Positions 38,284-47,651 of a stretch of DNA of 64,000 nucleotides are shown here, one piece after another. The position numbers and the translations under genes were made by a program. Every line of letters starts with the position of its first letter. The first letter of the stretch is position 1. The stretch comes from Thaumasiovibrio subtropicus (GTDB taxonomy: Bacteria > Pseudomonadota > Gammaproteobacteria > Enterobacterales > Vibrionaceae), in the NCBI RefSeq assembly GCF_019703835.1, contig NZ_AP023054.1, forward strand, positions 1,116,001-1,180,000, given 5' to 3'. The notes under the pieces are model-generated. The model saw nothing but the letters and a program-made list of their open reading frames with translations, did no database searches and was not told where the DNA came from.

Positions 38284-39046
38284 TTCGCATTGCCACCTCG
38301 ATAAGTTAGATTACGAGAACCTACATACAGATGTCGCCGATGTGATTGCGAAAGCGGAAGCACGCGGGGTGACGCATTTTCTTTCTGTGGGAGTGAGCAT
38401 GGCGGCTTTTCCTGCAATGATGGAAATGATCGCGCCATTTAACAATGTGTTTGCGTCATGTGGCGTCCATCCACTCGATATTGAAAGTGGATTTGACTAC
38501 GACACGCTGAAAGCCATGGCCGCGGATCCGCGTGTTGTAGCTATCGGTGAGACAGGCCTAGATTATCATTATCAGCCCGAGTTGGCTCAAGCGCAGCAAG
38601 ATGCCTTTCGTCAACATGTCCGCTTAGCGGTAGAACTTAACAAGCCACTCATTGTGCATACGCGAATGGCGCGTGAAGATACGCTAGCCATCTTGCGAGA
38701 AGAAGGAGCTGAAAAAGTAGGCGGAGTGTTGCATTGTTTTACCGAGAGCCTCGAAATGGCAGAAGCCGCGATTGAGCTTGGTTTCTATATCTCCATTTCC
38801 GGTATTGTCACTTTCAACAAGGCTTCCGAGTTAAAGCATGTCGTGAGTCAGTTGCCACTTGAGCGATTACTGGTTGAAACAGATTCACCGTATCTTGCTC
38901 CTATTCCCTATCGTGGAAAGCAGAACCAACCTGCTTATGTCAAAGAAGTTGCCGATTATATAGGTTTACTCAAGGGCGTGAGTGGCGATGAAGTAGCCAA
39001 AGTCACAACAGAAAATTTCTTTCGCTTATTTATCGAAAGAAATTAA
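38273..39046 (+). CDS. ycfH: TatD-family metal-dependent hydrolase (YcfH type)
   Basis: A 257-residue metal-dependent nuclease or phosphoesterase. The GTG start at 38273 follows AAGGAGAGAT, which lies within the end of holB. The metal motif DSHCHLD (residues 4-10), GETGLDYHY (about 92-100), a His in HTRM, LHCF and the final SPYLAP are all present. It matches the holB-ycfH pair of E. coli, upstream of ptsG. Confidence 0.93.
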   Translation: MLVDSHCHLDKLDYENLHTDVADVIAKAEARGVTHFLSVGVSMAAFPAMMEMIAPFNNVFASCGVHPLDIESGFDYDTLKAMAADPRVVAIGETGLDYHYQPELAQAQQDAFRQHVRLAVELNKPLIVHTRMAREDTLAILREEGAEKVGGVLHCFTESLEMAEAAIELGFYISISGIVTFNKASELKHVVSQLPLERLLVETDSPYLAPIPYRGKQNQPAYVKEVADYIGLLKGVSGDEVAKVTTENFFRLFIERN

Positions 39047-39068
39047 GTTCCGGCATCACGTAAGGCAA

Positions 39069-39094
39069 AAAAGAGGCATTTAGCCTCTTTTTTT
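39069..39094 (+). terminator. Terminator after ycfH
   Basis: The stem AAAGAGGC/GCCTCTTT with a 5-base loop is followed by T7, ending the yceD-to-ycfH gene block. Confidence 0.87.
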
Positions 39095-39284
39095 ACATCT
39101 GTAACTAAAATGTCAGCTTACACTTACTACAATGTTCAAACTTACCTATTAATTTTATGTCGTAAAATTAATAAATAGGCTAATTACCAATGTTAAAGAA
39201 ATTAACATTATGCTTTTAGGTTTTTTATGTTTTGAAGTTTGAAGTGGGTCTAATTTGCACTTTTTGTCTTAATATTCAATGGTT

Positions 39285-39310
39285 TTAATTATTTTACTGC
39301 GTGTAATTAA
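39285..39310. promoter_or_regulatory. Mlc/NagC-like operator upstream of ptsG
   Basis: An AT-rich near-palindrome contains TTATTTTAC, TGC and GTGTAATTAA. It resembles the Mlc operator pattern (TTATTTTAC...GT-AAATAA) found before E. coli ptsG. It lies about 210-235 bases before the ptsG start. The rest of 39095-39520 has no gene; a GGTTAC/GTAACC hairpin lies at 39450-39466 in the leader. The regulator is inferred. Confidence 0.42.
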
Positions 39311-39520
39311 TCAGGGTTTTGTGACTGGCTTAGAGTTTTTTGAGAGATCAATTTTGTAACGTGACGAAATTGCTTTCCTTCAAGGTATAGTTTGAGGCGA
39401 TTTCAAGCCACAAAGTGTAGGAATGGAAATCGAGGTATCTGCATCAATAGGTTACGGGGGGTAACCGCGGGTACTGGATAGCTTGCAAAAGCAAAAATAT
39501 AACTATCTCAGGAGCACATT

Positions 39521-40957
39521 ATGTTTAAGAACCTTTTTGCGAATATGCAGAAAGTCGGTAAGGCGCTGATGCTACCAGTATCAGTATTGCCAATAGCCGG
39601 TATTCTGTTGGGTGTTGGTGCCGCTAACTTCTCTTGGATGCCAGATGTACTGTCTAGCATTATGGAGCAAGCGGGTGGTTCCGTATTTGGTCAAATGCCG
39701 CTACTTTTTGCTGTTGGCGTTGCACTAGGCTTTACCAATAACGACGGTGTAGCCGGTCTTGCTGCGATTGTTGGCTACGGCATTATGACCGCGACCCTTT
39801 CTGTGATGGCAACAGTCGTTGGCGTCGAGGGCATCGATACTGGTGTGCTTGGCGGCATTATAGTCGGTGCTATTGCTGGTTGGGCATTTAATCGTTTCTT
39901 CCGTATCCAGCTCCCTGATTATCTAGGTTTCTTTGCGGGCAAGCGTTTTGTTCCTATTGTGACAGGTTTCGCCGCCATCGGTGCGGGTCTTGTACTTTCA
40001 GTTATTTGGCCTCCAATTGGTAGCGGGATCTCTACGTTCTCAGACTGGGCAGCGAACCAAAACCCAACCGTTGCTTTCGGTATTTACGGTGTTATCGAGC
40101 GTTCTCTTATCCCATTCGGTTTACACCACATCTGGAACGTGCCTTTCTTCTTTGAAGCGGGTGAGTGTCTGAATGCTGCTGGCGAACTACGTAACGGCGT
40201 TTTAACCTGCTACCTAGAAGCCGATGAAGTAACGCGTGCTGCTGGTAATGGCTTCGGTCAACTAGCGGGTGGTTACATGTTTAAGATGTTTGGTCTTCCA
40301 GCGGCCGCGATTGCAATCTGGCACTCAGCGAAGCCTGAGAATCGTGCCAAAGTGGGTGGCATCATGATTTCTGCTGCGCTAACGTCTTTCCTAACAGGTA
40401 TTACTGAACCAATTGAGTTCGCATTCCTATTCGTTGCACCTGTACTATATGCGATTCACGCGGTATTAGCGGGTAGTGCCTTCGTCATGACCAACATGCT
40501 TGGTATGGTACACGGTACGTCGTTCTCACACGGTTTCATCGACTTTGTTGTCCTTATGGGTAACTCACAGAAGACCATTCTGTTCCCGATTATGGGTCTT
40601 GCTTACGCAGCGATTTACTACAGCGTGTTCCGCTTAGCGATCACTAAGCTTGATTTAAAAACGCCAGGTCGTGAAGATGACTCAGACGATGCTGTCGCTG
40701 AAGTATCAGGCTCAGAAATGGCGGGTGAACTTGTTGCTGCCTTTGGCGGTGCGGGTAACATCACTGGTTTAGATGCATGTATTACCCGTCTACGTGTTGC
40801 GGTTGCGAGCGTAGAAGAGGTAGATCAAGACAAGCTGAAGAAGCTGGGTGCTGCAGGTGTTGTTGTCGCGGGTGGTGGTGTTCAAGCTATCTTCGGTACA
40901 AAATCTGACAACCTGAAATCAGATATGGATGAGTGGCTACGCGGTCAAAACGCGTAA
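39521..40957 (+). CDS. ptsG: PTS glucose-specific EIICB component
   Basis: A 478-residue membrane permease that imports and phosphorylates glucose. The EIIC membrane domain (about 1-380) has the family start [20 protein letters not shown] and [12 protein letters not shown]. The EIIB domain at the C-terminus carries the phosphorylated Cys in DACITRLRV (near residue 420). There is no EIIA domain, so it relies on Crr in trans. AGGAGC precedes the ATG. Single-gene unit. Confidence 0.96.
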   Translation: MFKNLFANMQKVGKALMLPVSVLPIAGILLGVGAANFSWMPDVLSSIMEQAGGSVFGQMPLLFAVGVALGFTNNDGVAGLAAIVGYGIMTATLSVMATVVGVEGIDTGVLGGIIVGAIAGWAFNRFFRIQLPDYLGFFAGKRFVPIVTGFAAIGAGLVLSVIWPPIGSGISTFSDWAANQNPTVAFGIYGVIERSLIPFGLHHIWNVPFFFEAGECLNAAGELRNGVLTCYLEADEVTRAAGNGFGQLAGGYMFKMFGLPAAAIAIWHSAKPENRAKVGGIMISAALTSFLTGITEPIEFAFLFVAPVLYAIHAVLAGSAFVMTNMLGMVHGTSFSHGFIDFVVLMGNSQKTILFPIMGLAYAAIYYSVFRLAITKLDLKTPGREDDSDDAVAEVSGSEMAGELVAAFGGAGNITGLDACITRLRVAVASVEEVDQDKLKKLGAAGVVVAGGGVQAIFGTKSDNLKSDMDEWLRGQNA

Positions 40958-40976
40958 CAAATCTGTGTTGATATCT

Positions 40977-41002
40977 AAGGGAAGCCATTGGCTTCCCTTT
41001 TT
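40977..41002 (+). terminator. Terminator after ptsG
   Basis: A 10-bp stem (AAGGGAAGCC/GGCTTCCCTT) with an ATT loop is followed by T5, about 20 bases past the stop. Confidence 0.87.
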
Positions 41003-41137
41003 GCGTTGTGGGTTTCACTACTTACGTCTACCAAACCAGGATGCCATCGCAAGCGTTTGAATGATGAGTCTGTAAAACGTTAACGCCTACCTAAAGTAGC
41101 TAAGTCTAAAAACGCGCCGAAGGGAAGCACCTGCCAC

Positions 41138-41222
41138 TATACTTAAGCCACCTCAAGGTGCTTGTTCAGCGAAAGTTTCTAGGTTTGCCATCGAGGCACT
41201 GCTTAAAAGATCTAGTGGACTA
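41138..41222. repeat. Left half of the dispersed MITE-like repeat
   Basis: The segment runs from a terminal-repeat-like ATACTTAAGCCACCTCAAGG through GTGCTTGTTCAGCG and GCCATCGAGGCACTG, matching the left part of the complete copy at 15303 including its GATCT..TGGACT region. The right half is absent. Confidence 0.68.
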
Positions 41223-41232
41223 AATAAAAAAG

Positions 41233-41275
41233 TATAATAGCTTCATCAAAGAGAGAATGGTGAGAATCATTACTA
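41233..41275 (+). promoter_or_regulatory. Possible promoter -10 with downstream Fur-like box
   Basis: A consensus -10 hexamer TATAAT (41233-41238) is followed 22 bases later by TGAGAATCATTACTA (41261-41275), which matches 11 of 14 fixed positions of the Fur 7-1-7 box (TGATAAT-N-ATTATCA). No clear -35 is seen. It lies upstream of a 30-codon ORF with a strong ribosome-binding site. Confidence 0.35.
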
Positions 41276-41342
41276 CGCTGAGTAAGTTTGCATCAGAAAG
41301 CGGAGCTGGCGCAATAGGGAGGAATCTTAAGAGGAGAGGAAG

Positions 41343-41435
41343 ATGACAAGCGATCCAACCAGCGCGTTTAGACCATACAATAATGAAAAATCTGTCACTT
41401 GCTGGTTGTTTGGGGCAGTTAGCAGCAGCTCATAA
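41343..41435 (+). CDS. Possible 30-residue small protein
   Basis: An ATG at 41343 is preceded by AAGAGGAGAGGAAG, a stronger ribosome-binding site than those of most genes here. The 30-residue product begins MTSDPTSAFRPYNNEK and ends CWLFGAVSSSS. It has no recognisable domain. Its stop region overlaps the convergent HDOD gene stop. A Fur-like box and TATAAT lie about 70-110 bases upstream. It could be a leader or small protein, or chance. Confidence 0.28.
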   Translation: MTSDPTSAFRPYNNEKSVTCWLFGAVSSSS

Positions 41436-42350
41436 GCCGCTGTTCTGGATAATTTCTTGTACTAAATGACTAAACTCGCTATCAGAGAGGTTGCTCAGTT
41501 CATACATGGTTTCCGCACCCGCAAGATCTAGCTCTATCTCAGAATCGTAATAGGCGTCATCTTGATTTCTAAACAACAACAGGTGATTCGCCATCCGTGC
41601 CAAATCAACATAACGGGTTTCTTCGCCACTTTTTGGCGTGTAATAGTCATTACCCGCGACTTCGAGATAATCTTCGTCGAACCCCCAATGCTTCAGTATT
41701 TGGGTGCTTGCTTCATTACAACCTTGCGCAAAGACTTGTTTAGCAATGTTGAAGTCAAGGTAGTTACCTTTCTCTAAGTAATACTCGTACTCTTTGATGA
41801 GTGAAAATAGACCGATATCAGAAAGTAGGCAGGCAAGTAATGCTTTTTCAGGCTCTAAAAGTAGCTTGTGTTCACTGTGTTTGAGGACGCCATTACATAC
41901 CAATGTTGTTGCACCAGCCAGTAATCGAGATTGATGCGCGCTCTCTTCAAGAAGCCGATTACACTCTTGGCTGAAAGTAGCGGAGCGTTTCAATTCTTCA
42001 ATGGCTTGCGCTGTGACAATATCTCGTACACGGTACATCCCCAAGCGAGAAACCGCCGTAATTAAGTCGTGGCAAGTGACATTGCGCGGGCTGAAAATCA
42101 CCGAGTTTGCCGCGCGAATCACATAAGCCGTTAAGCTAGGATCATCAACAAGTGCATTGGCAATATCTCGGATAGTACTGTCGTCGGCCTGACAGATCTT
42201 ATGAATACGGATGACCACTTCCGGAATGGGAGGCAAAGACAGCCTGCCCTCCTCAATAGCGGTATTGACGAGTGCTTGAAACTCACCATCTATTTCTTGC
42301 AGTATTTGTTGATGCTCTGGCGTGTGCCACATCAAAGCTAAATGACTCAT
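41430..42350 (-). CDS. HDOD-domain protein
   Basis: A 306-residue cytoplasmic protein. An HDOD domain (a metal-less relative of HD phosphohydrolases, used in signalling and motility control) spans about residues 30-230: LPPIPEVVIRIHKICQADDS, LTAYVIRAANSVIFSP, VSRLGMYRVRDIVTAQAIEEL. No GGDEF, EAL or response-regulator domain is attached. It stands alone, and its role in signalling is inferred from the family only. Confidence 0.85.
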   Translation of the reverse strand: MSHLALMWHTPEHQQILQEIDGEFQALVNTAIEEGRLSLPPIPEVVIRIHKICQADDSTIRDIANALVDDPSLTAYVIRAANSVIFSPRNVTCHDLITAVSRLGMYRVRDIVTAQAIEELKRSATFSQECNRLLEESAHQSRLLAGATTLVCNGVLKHSEHKLLLEPEKALLACLLSDIGLFSLIKEYEYYLEKGNYLDFNIAKQVFAQGCNEASTQILKHWGFDEDYLEVAGNDYYTPKSGEETRYVDLARMANHLLLFRNQDDAYYDSEIELDLAGAETMYELSNLSDSEFSHLVQEIIQNSGL

Positions 42351-42454
42351 GTGAAATCTTTAAAAGTCTGAAAGCAGTACGAAATTCTGTCCAGTATACG
42401 CCTGTTTTGCAAGTGATACTGCTCAATTAGTTAGTCATCTGTCAATTTTTGTAC

Positions 42455-43024
42455 CTAAATCCAATTTTCTGACAGCAACAGCTTAGAAAGAAAGCGTTGC
42501 GCCAGTTCAGAAGTTGGTTGACTGATCAGCATTCGTTTATGAACTGTATCAAGAGGTAAAATCTCTATCCATCTTTGTACTACCCAAGTTGCATCGCTGA
42601 AGTCAGGCGCGGGATAGTGTTGGCCGATTTCTGGAACTGAAAGTAGAAAGTCTTCAAGCTTGCTCGCCAATATGCCGGAAGAAGGAGAGATAGGGCAAGG
42701 CGCCCAGTTAGCGGCTCTACGAATTTCTGCAAATAGCAGATTGTCGTTTGTGCGAGTGAGATCAAGCAACTCAACTTTGTAGCAGCCCTCGACATCTAGA
42801 CTTATACCTTCATTACTGTGTTGCACTTTATCGGCAATTCTCACAACAGTACCAATGGCTGCTAAGGTCGTTACCTCACTCATGTCTTTGTCTTTCATAC
42901 AAAGAACGAAAACATCGTTTTTTTGAGCAATAGCGGGCAATGTATCACGCGAATGATCACGTGGTACTGTCAGTGAAGCATGCCCTCCAGGTAAGAGGTG
43001 AGTTGTTGAAGGATAAACATTCAT
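42455..43024 (-). CDS. LON substrate-binding-domain protein
   Basis: A 189-residue protein resembling the N-terminal LON domain (PF02190) alone, without the AAA+ or protease parts of Lon. The start MNVYPSTTHLLPGGHASLTV matches the family (LPGGHxxLxVxxPR-like), and residues 40-80 (NDVFVLCMKDKD...GTVVRIADK) align with the core. Such stand-alone proteins are widespread with unknown function. It is 104 bases downstream of nothing but spacer on its 3' side and divergent from tfoX. Confidence 0.78.
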   Translation of the reverse strand: MNVYPSTTHLLPGGHASLTVPRDHSRDTLPAIAQKNDVFVLCMKDKDMSEVTTLAAIGTVVRIADKVQHSNEGISLDVEGCYKVELLDLTRTNDNLLFAEIRRAANWAPCPISPSSGILASKLEDFLLSVPEIGQHYPAPDFSDATWVVQRWIEILPLDTVHKRMLISQPTSELAQRFLSKLLLSENWI

Positions 43025-43271
43025 ATCCTTAAAGCTTAGTTGATGTTTTTGTCAATTCGAGTGAATTCTGGGAGCTATGTCATGTTGGGTTAAAACTGTC
43101 ACATTCAAAGTTATTTTGGTTTGCGCAATATGTCTTAAATCTCATATCCATTTGTACGACGTTGCATATGACCGATGTTGCAATCAAACTGTAGGTCATG
43201 ACACACATTAATTAAAACTTTAGAGTGTGTTAACAATTTGGCTCGAGGTATTTCTTTGTTATGGAGGCTAC

Positions 43272-43856
43272 ATGCAAGTACTCAAGGAAGATTTTTTGCA
43301 ATACCTAGAAAGTTTTGGTGACTTTGATCAGCGCTCTATGTTCGGAGGAACAGGGTTGTTTGATAAAGGCGCGATGTTTGCGATCATGACGGATGATGCT
43401 CTGTATATGCGCGGTGGTGAAGTGCTAAATGATCGCTACGTAGGTCTAGGTTGTGAGAAGTATATCCACGTAAAACGCAGCAGTACTGCAGAAGTTAACT
43501 ACTACAATATCACGATGCTGATGGACTCTCAGCCAGAAACATGCCGAGAACTGGTCACACAAACATTGCAACAGGCGCGAAAAGAGAAAGATGCAAAACA
43601 AGCCGGCAAAAATGTAAGGTTGCGAGACCTTCCGAATATGCGTTTGACATTGGAGCGTATATTGAAGAAAGCAGGTGTGCCTGACGTTGCAACCTTTATG
43701 GATATGGGACCCGTTGAAGTCTACAAACGCGTTCAAGCGTGCCAAGGAGAAGCAGAAATCAAGCTACTTTGGATGTTCGCAGGTGCTGTCAATAATAAGC
43801 ACTGGACGTTACTAGAAGACAGTTATAAAGAGAGTTTGCGTCAGCAAGTTTCGTAA
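43272..43856 (+). CDS. tfoX: TfoX/Sxy-family competence regulator
   Basis: I start at the ATG at 43272, which has GGAGG 5 bases upstream; the frame opens at 43227. The 194-residue product has the TfoX N-terminal domain (about 10-100, FDQRSMFGGTGLFDKGAMFAI, LGCEKYIHVKRS) and C-terminal domain (about 115-190, RLRDLPNMRLTLERILKKAGV, IKLLWMFAGAVNNKHW). In vibrios TfoX acts with CRP to switch on natural competence, while its paralogue TfoY affects motility and type VI secretion. Residues look more like TfoX, but the location near muk genes is where I recall tfoY in V. cholerae. The 43025-43271 leader is AT-rich, with an ATGACC/GGTCAT and an ACACAC/GTGTGT inverted repeat. Confidence 0.82.
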   Translation: MQVLKEDFLQYLESFGDFDQRSMFGGTGLFDKGAMFAIMTDDALYMRGGEVLNDRYVGLGCEKYIHVKRSSTAEVNYYNITMLMDSQPETCRELVTQTLQQARKEKDAKQAGKNVRLRDLPNMRLTLERILKKAGVPDVATFMDMGPVEVYKRVQACQGEAEIKLLWMFAGAVNNKHWTLLEDSYKESLRQQVS

Positions 43857-43875
43857 TGCACTAATTGAAAGAAGT

Positions 43876-43902
43876 AAGGGGAGGCGCGAGCCTCCCCTTT
43901 TT
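43876..43902. terminator. Terminator between tfoX and elyC
   Basis: The stem AAGGGGAGGC/GCCTCCCCTT with a GCGA tetraloop is followed by T5. It lies between convergent genes, but the T tract favours the tfoX direction. Confidence 0.88.
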
Positions 43903-43921
43903 CGTTGTGTTGCGCCCGATG

Positions 43922-44719
43922 CTACAAACTCGTTTGTTGCGGCTCCGGGTCTTCAATATCAATCACTTTATCACGCAATGATTGCCAGTATTGGCCTAAG
44001 GTTTCATACCAGAACCGTTCGCTTTGCTCTAGGTAGTTTGCTTGTGGTGTGTAGTGCCAGAATTGTTGAATGTCTTGATTTGCGAGGTAGTTAGTTGGGG
44101 CTGCTAAGGGCTCAAGGCCCATCTGTCGAAACTCGTTTAGCGCACGGGGCATATGGCTTGCAGATGTGACAACGACAAAAGGATTATCGCCGACAACAAC
44201 CGCCGATTGGCGAGCTTCTTCCCAGGTATCTTGGGCGGTTTCAAGCAATACGATGCGGTTCTTGGAAACACCGAGCGCAATGGCGACTTTCGCTAGCATA
44301 CGCGCGTGGCTGATCTCTGTCCCGCCACTGTATCCCGATAGAATTAACGTTGCGTTGGGGTAATGACGAAGAATTCGAATACCCTCTGTCAAACGCATGA
44401 GTGCTGCTCGAGAAAGCGATGCCGTAGGTGATAGGTCATCATCAACCACATGTCCATGGCCTAAGACTAATACGTAGTTAATGGGTTGGTCGGTCCCTGG
44501 TATGAATGCAGTATGTTGGCGTTCGATTGGCATCAGTAGTCGACTCGAGATGGGCTGAAAGCTGAGCAGAAATAGACCGATGATACAGATGGAAGCCAAT
44601 GTTGAACCGACACGTTTGTGACGGGAAAACCACAAACAGAGTAGCCCAGAAAAGCCGATAATCAGTAAAGCGGGCATCGGCATGATGAGCGCCGCGATAA
44701 TTTTTTTCAATTCAAACAT
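43922..44719 (-). CDS. elyC: Envelope biogenesis factor ElyC (DUF218)
   Basis: The ATG at 44719 aligns the start (MFELKKIIAALIMPMPALLI) with E. coli ElyC (YcbC); the frame extends to 44743. The 265-residue product has two N-terminal membrane segments and a DUF218 domain (about 75-240, YVLVLGHGHVVDD, LSRAALMRLTEGIRIL, VVTSASHMPRALNEFRQMGL). ElyC is needed for peptidoglycan and lipid carrier homeostasis in E. coli. It is divergent from cmoM, as in E. coli. Confidence 0.9.
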   Translation of the reverse strand: MFELKKIIAALIMPMPALLIIGFSGLLCLWFSRHKRVGSTLASICIIGLFLLSFQPISSRLLMPIERQHTAFIPGTDQPINYVLVLGHGHVVDDDLSPTASLSRAALMRLTEGIRILRHYPNATLILSGYSGGTEISHARMLAKVAIALGVSKNRIVLLETAQDTWEEARQSAVVVGDNPFVVVTSASHMPRALNEFRQMGLEPLAAPTNYLANQDIQQFWHYTPQANYLEQSERFWYETLGQYWQSLRDKVIDIEDPEPQQTSL

Positions 44720-44827
44720 CAATGTCGTCCGAAAAAGCAGCACTTGAGCAGCGAAAGCGTACCTCAGTGCTTTATTCCTTGAGAGCTTATGAGAAAATAA
44801 GCGAATCCATCAATGTTACACCATCGA

Positions 44828-45628
44828 ATGCTTAACGTGAAAGAAGACCGCAATTTCGACGACCTAGCCCACAAATTTGCTGCCAGTATCTATGGCTCAG
44901 CAAAAGGGGACATTCGTCAAGCCGTTGTCTGGCAAGATATTGAAGCCATGCTGGCTGAAATTCCAGACAAAACCCTGACCATTCTCGATGCCGGAGGTGG
45001 CCTTGGACAGCTATCAAGACAGCTTGCGAGGTTGGGCCACAATGTGATTTTGTGCGATTTATCACAAGAAATGCTCAAACTTGCCCGTGAAGAGGTTGAG
45101 CGAGAAGGCTTGTTAGCGCAGTATCAGTTCCTTCATTGTGGTGTTCAAGCACTGGCAAGCGAACTCGATGATCAAGTTGATGTCGTACTTTTTCACGCAG
45201 TGATGGAGTGGCTTAAAGCACCATTAGACGGATTAAGCCAAGTATTGGCCTGCTTACGGCCTGATGGTTATGCTTCCGTGATGTTCTATAATCAGACCGG
45301 ATTGCTTTTTAAGAATTTAATTTGTGGTAATTTGACGCATATTGAACAAGGTATGCCTCATAGGAAACGATTTAAGCTACAACCGCAACAAGGGCTAGTA
45401 CCTGCTGAGGTTTACGCCCATTTAGAACAGGAAGCCGTCACGATAAAAGGGAAAACTGGGGTTAGGACGTTTCATGATTACATGCAAACACAACACCTCG
45501 GTGACTATTCAGATGCGCAATTGATTGCGATGGAGCAGAAGCTCTGTCGTGAGGAGCCATTTGTCTCTTTGGGAAGATATATACATGTGTGGGGCCAAAA
45601 ACAGTGCCCGGCACAGATTTTGAAGTAA
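44828..45628 (+). CDS. cmoM: tRNA uridine 34 carboxymethyl ester methyltransferase CmoM (SmtA)
   Basis: A class I SAM methyltransferase of about 266 residues that methylates cmo5U34 in tRNA. The SAM motif LDAGGGLGQLSRQLARLG lies near residue 55, with DLSQEMLKLA (motif II) and FHAVMEWLKAP following. The best alignment with E. coli CmoM begins at KEDRNFDDLAHKF, so the start could be the ATG at 44828 or the GTG at 44837; no clear ribosome-binding site decides it. It is 12 bases upstream of mukF, the conserved position. Confidence 0.93.
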   Translation: MLNVKEDRNFDDLAHKFAASIYGSAKGDIRQAVVWQDIEAMLAEIPDKTLTILDAGGGLGQLSRQLARLGHNVILCDLSQEMLKLAREEVEREGLLAQYQFLHCGVQALASELDDQVDVVLFHAVMEWLKAPLDGLSQVLACLRPDGYASVMFYNQTGLLFKNLICGNLTHIEQGMPHRKRFKLQPQQGLVPAEVYAHLEQEAVTIKGKTGVRTFHDYMQTQHLGDYSDAQLIAMEQKLCREEPFVSLGRYIHVWGQKQCPAQILK

Positions 45629-45640
45629 CAAGGAAATTGG

Positions 45641-46963
45641 ATGAGTGAGCCGTCCCAGACCGTGCCTGAGCTGGTCAGCTGGGTTAAACAGCAGGATCTC
45701 AGCATACAGCTCCCGGTTGAACGACTTGCGTTTTTGTTGGCCATCGCCATCTTGAGCCAAGAACGTATTGATGAAGAACTACACGAAGGCGAACTCATAG
45801 ACGCCTTCCGCATTGTCAGCGACCAGTTTGAGCAACATAAAGAGACGCTAACAACCCGCGCGAATAACGCTATCAATGAGTTAGTCAAGCAACGTCTTAT
45901 TACCCGTTTTACCAGTGATGTGACGGATGGCGTGAGTATTTATCGACTCTCGCCTCTGGCCGTAGGCATTGCGGACTACTATGCCCGTCATAAAGAGTAT
46001 TCGTCCTTAAAGCTCTCTATTCAGTTGGCCATGGTGGCAGACGAGATAGATAAAGCAAAACAAGCGGCGATGCTACAAGGTGATGAAGCATATTGGCGCA
46101 AAAACGTGTATGCCGTATTGAAGTACTCGGTCGCTGAGATTTTTGATCGTATTGACCTTAACCAGCGCACCATGGACGAGCAGCAACAGCAGGTGAAAAC
46201 CAATATTGCAGAGCTGCTAAACCAAGACTGGCAGGCGGCGATTGCGAACTGTGAGCAGTTGCTGAACGAAACATCAAACACGTTGCAAGAGCTGCAAGAC
46301 ACCTTGCAAGCGGCGGGTGACGAGTTGCAAAGTCAATTGCTCGACATTTTGGAGCAGACGCACCATGTTGAGGCGCTGAGCTTTGTCACTGAGATGGTTT
46401 ATAACCTGCAATCTAAGCTCGATCGCATCGTGAATTGGGGGCAACAGTCGATCGATCTTTGGATTGGCTATGACCGCCACGTTCACAAGTTCATCCGAAC
46501 GGCGATCGATATGGATAAGAACCGCGCCTTTAGCCAACGCTTACGCCAATCGGTGAAAGACTACTTTGATTCGCCTTGGCACCTGACGATTGCCAGTGCT
46601 GATCGTCTCCTCGATATGCGTGATGAAGCGATGGTACTGCGAGACGATGAAGTCACCGGCGTGGTGCCTGAAGCCATGGAGTTTGAGGAACTGACTCAAG
46701 TGACTGACGCTTTGGCAGAGCAAATTGGTGAACGCTTACAAACCCACAAAGAAACGGGCGAGCCCATTGATCTGGGTATTGTGTTGAAACGCTATCTTTC
46801 AGAGCATCCAGGTAGCCAACACTTCGACTTGGCACGACTTGTGATAGATCAGGCTGTGCGTCTTGGCTATTCAGAAGCCGATTTCAACGCTATTCAACCC
46901 GACTGGCAAGCAATCAACGACTTTGGAGCAAAGGTACAGGCTAATGTCATTGACAAATATTGA
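45641..46963 (+). CDS. mukF: Chromosome partition protein MukF (kleisin)
   Basis: A 440-residue kleisin of the MukBEF condensin, closing the MukB ring and binding MukE. The N-terminal winged helix (about 1-110), the helical middle (residues 190-280, rich in Gln/Leu heptads) and C-terminal MukB-binding segment ([20 protein letters not shown]) are present. AAGGAAATTGG precedes the ATG. It overlaps mukE by 20 bases. Confidence 0.97.
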   Translation: MSEPSQTVPELVSWVKQQDLSIQLPVERLAFLLAIAILSQERIDEELHEGELIDAFRIVSDQFEQHKETLTTRANNAINELVKQRLITRFTSDVTDGVSIYRLSPLAVGIADYYARHKEYSSLKLSIQLAMVADEIDKAKQAAMLQGDEAYWRKNVYAVLKYSVAEIFDRIDLNQRTMDEQQQQVKTNIAELLNQDWQAAIANCEQLLNETSNTLQELQDTLQAAGDELQSQLLDILEQTHHVEALSFVTEMVYNLQSKLDRIVNWGQQSIDLWIGYDRHVHKFIRTAIDMDKNRAFSQRLRQSVKDYFDSPWHLTIASADRLLDMRDEAMVLRDDEVTGVVPEAMEFEELTQVTDALAEQIGERLQTHKETGEPIDLGIVLKRYLSEHPGSQHFDLARLVIDQAVRLGYSEADFNAIQPDWQAINDFGAKVQANVIDKY

Positions 46964-47651
46964 AGAATTTATGCCCGAGAAGTTGGCAAAAGCGATTGCG
47001 AACCCTCTCTTTCCTGCCCTAGATAACCTCCTACGGACAGGCCGTCACATTGGCTCTGACGATTTAGATAATCATGCCTATCTGCTTGAGTTTGAGCTGG
47101 AACTGGCGCAGTTTTATCAACGCTATAATGCGGAATTAGTGCGAGCGCCAGAAAACTTTTTTTACTTGCGCCCTCGTTCAACTTCCTTGATCAGCCGCAG
47201 TGTGTTGTCTGAGCTCGACATGCTGGTGGGGAAAGTACTTTGTTTCCTTTACCTCAGCCCAGAGCGTCTAGCGCACGAAGGTATTTTCACTTATCAAGAG
47301 TTGTTTGAAGAGTTGATCGCACTGGCTGACGAGCAAAAATTGCTCAAGTTGGTGACGAATCGCGCGTCTGGTTCAGATTTAGATCGCGAAAAGCTACAAG
47401 AAAAAGTGCGAACTTCGCTACGCCGTCTACGTCGCCTAGGGATGATTTTAACCATAGGTGAAGAAGGCAAATTTAGGATAAGTGAAGCCGTCTTCCGCTT
47501 TGGTGCAGATGTACGGACCAGTGATGATATTCGAGAAGCGCAGTTGCGACTCATCCGAGATGGTGAAGCCGTTGTTCACCAACAGGCTCCTACACAAGGT
47601 AGCCTGCTCAATGGCGAAGAAGAAGAAACAGTAGAAGAAGGTGAGCTGTAA
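46944..47651 (+). CDS. mukE: Chromosome partition protein MukE
   Basis: I start at the ATG at 46944 ([20 protein letters not shown]), which lines up with E. coli MukE; the open frame extends to 46863. The 235-residue winged-helix protein binds MukF and regulates MukB ATPase. Conserved parts are [20 protein letters not shown] and [20 protein letters not shown]. The C-terminus is Glu-rich. Its TAA shares its last base with the ATG of mukB (TAATG). Confidence 0.97.
   Translation: MSLTNIEEFMPEKLAKAIANPLFPALDNLLRTGRHIGSDDLDNHAYLLEFELELAQFYQRYNAELVRAPENFFYLRPRSTSLISRSVLSELDMLVGKVLCFLYLSPERLAHEGIFTYQELFEELIALADEQKLLKLVTNRASGSDLDREKLQEKVRTSLRRLRRLGMILTIGEEGKFRISEAVFRFGADVRTSDDIREAQLRLIRDGEAVVHQQAPTQGSLLNGEEEETVEEGEL

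Noticed and set aside
39320..39345. CRP site upstream of ptsG (TTTTGTGACTGGC)
   Set aside because: Only one half-site resembles TGTGA; the partner half is absent.
43025..43271. c-di-GMP (GEMM-I) riboswitch before tfoX
   Set aside because: The expected conserved GEMM-I elements were not found by eye.
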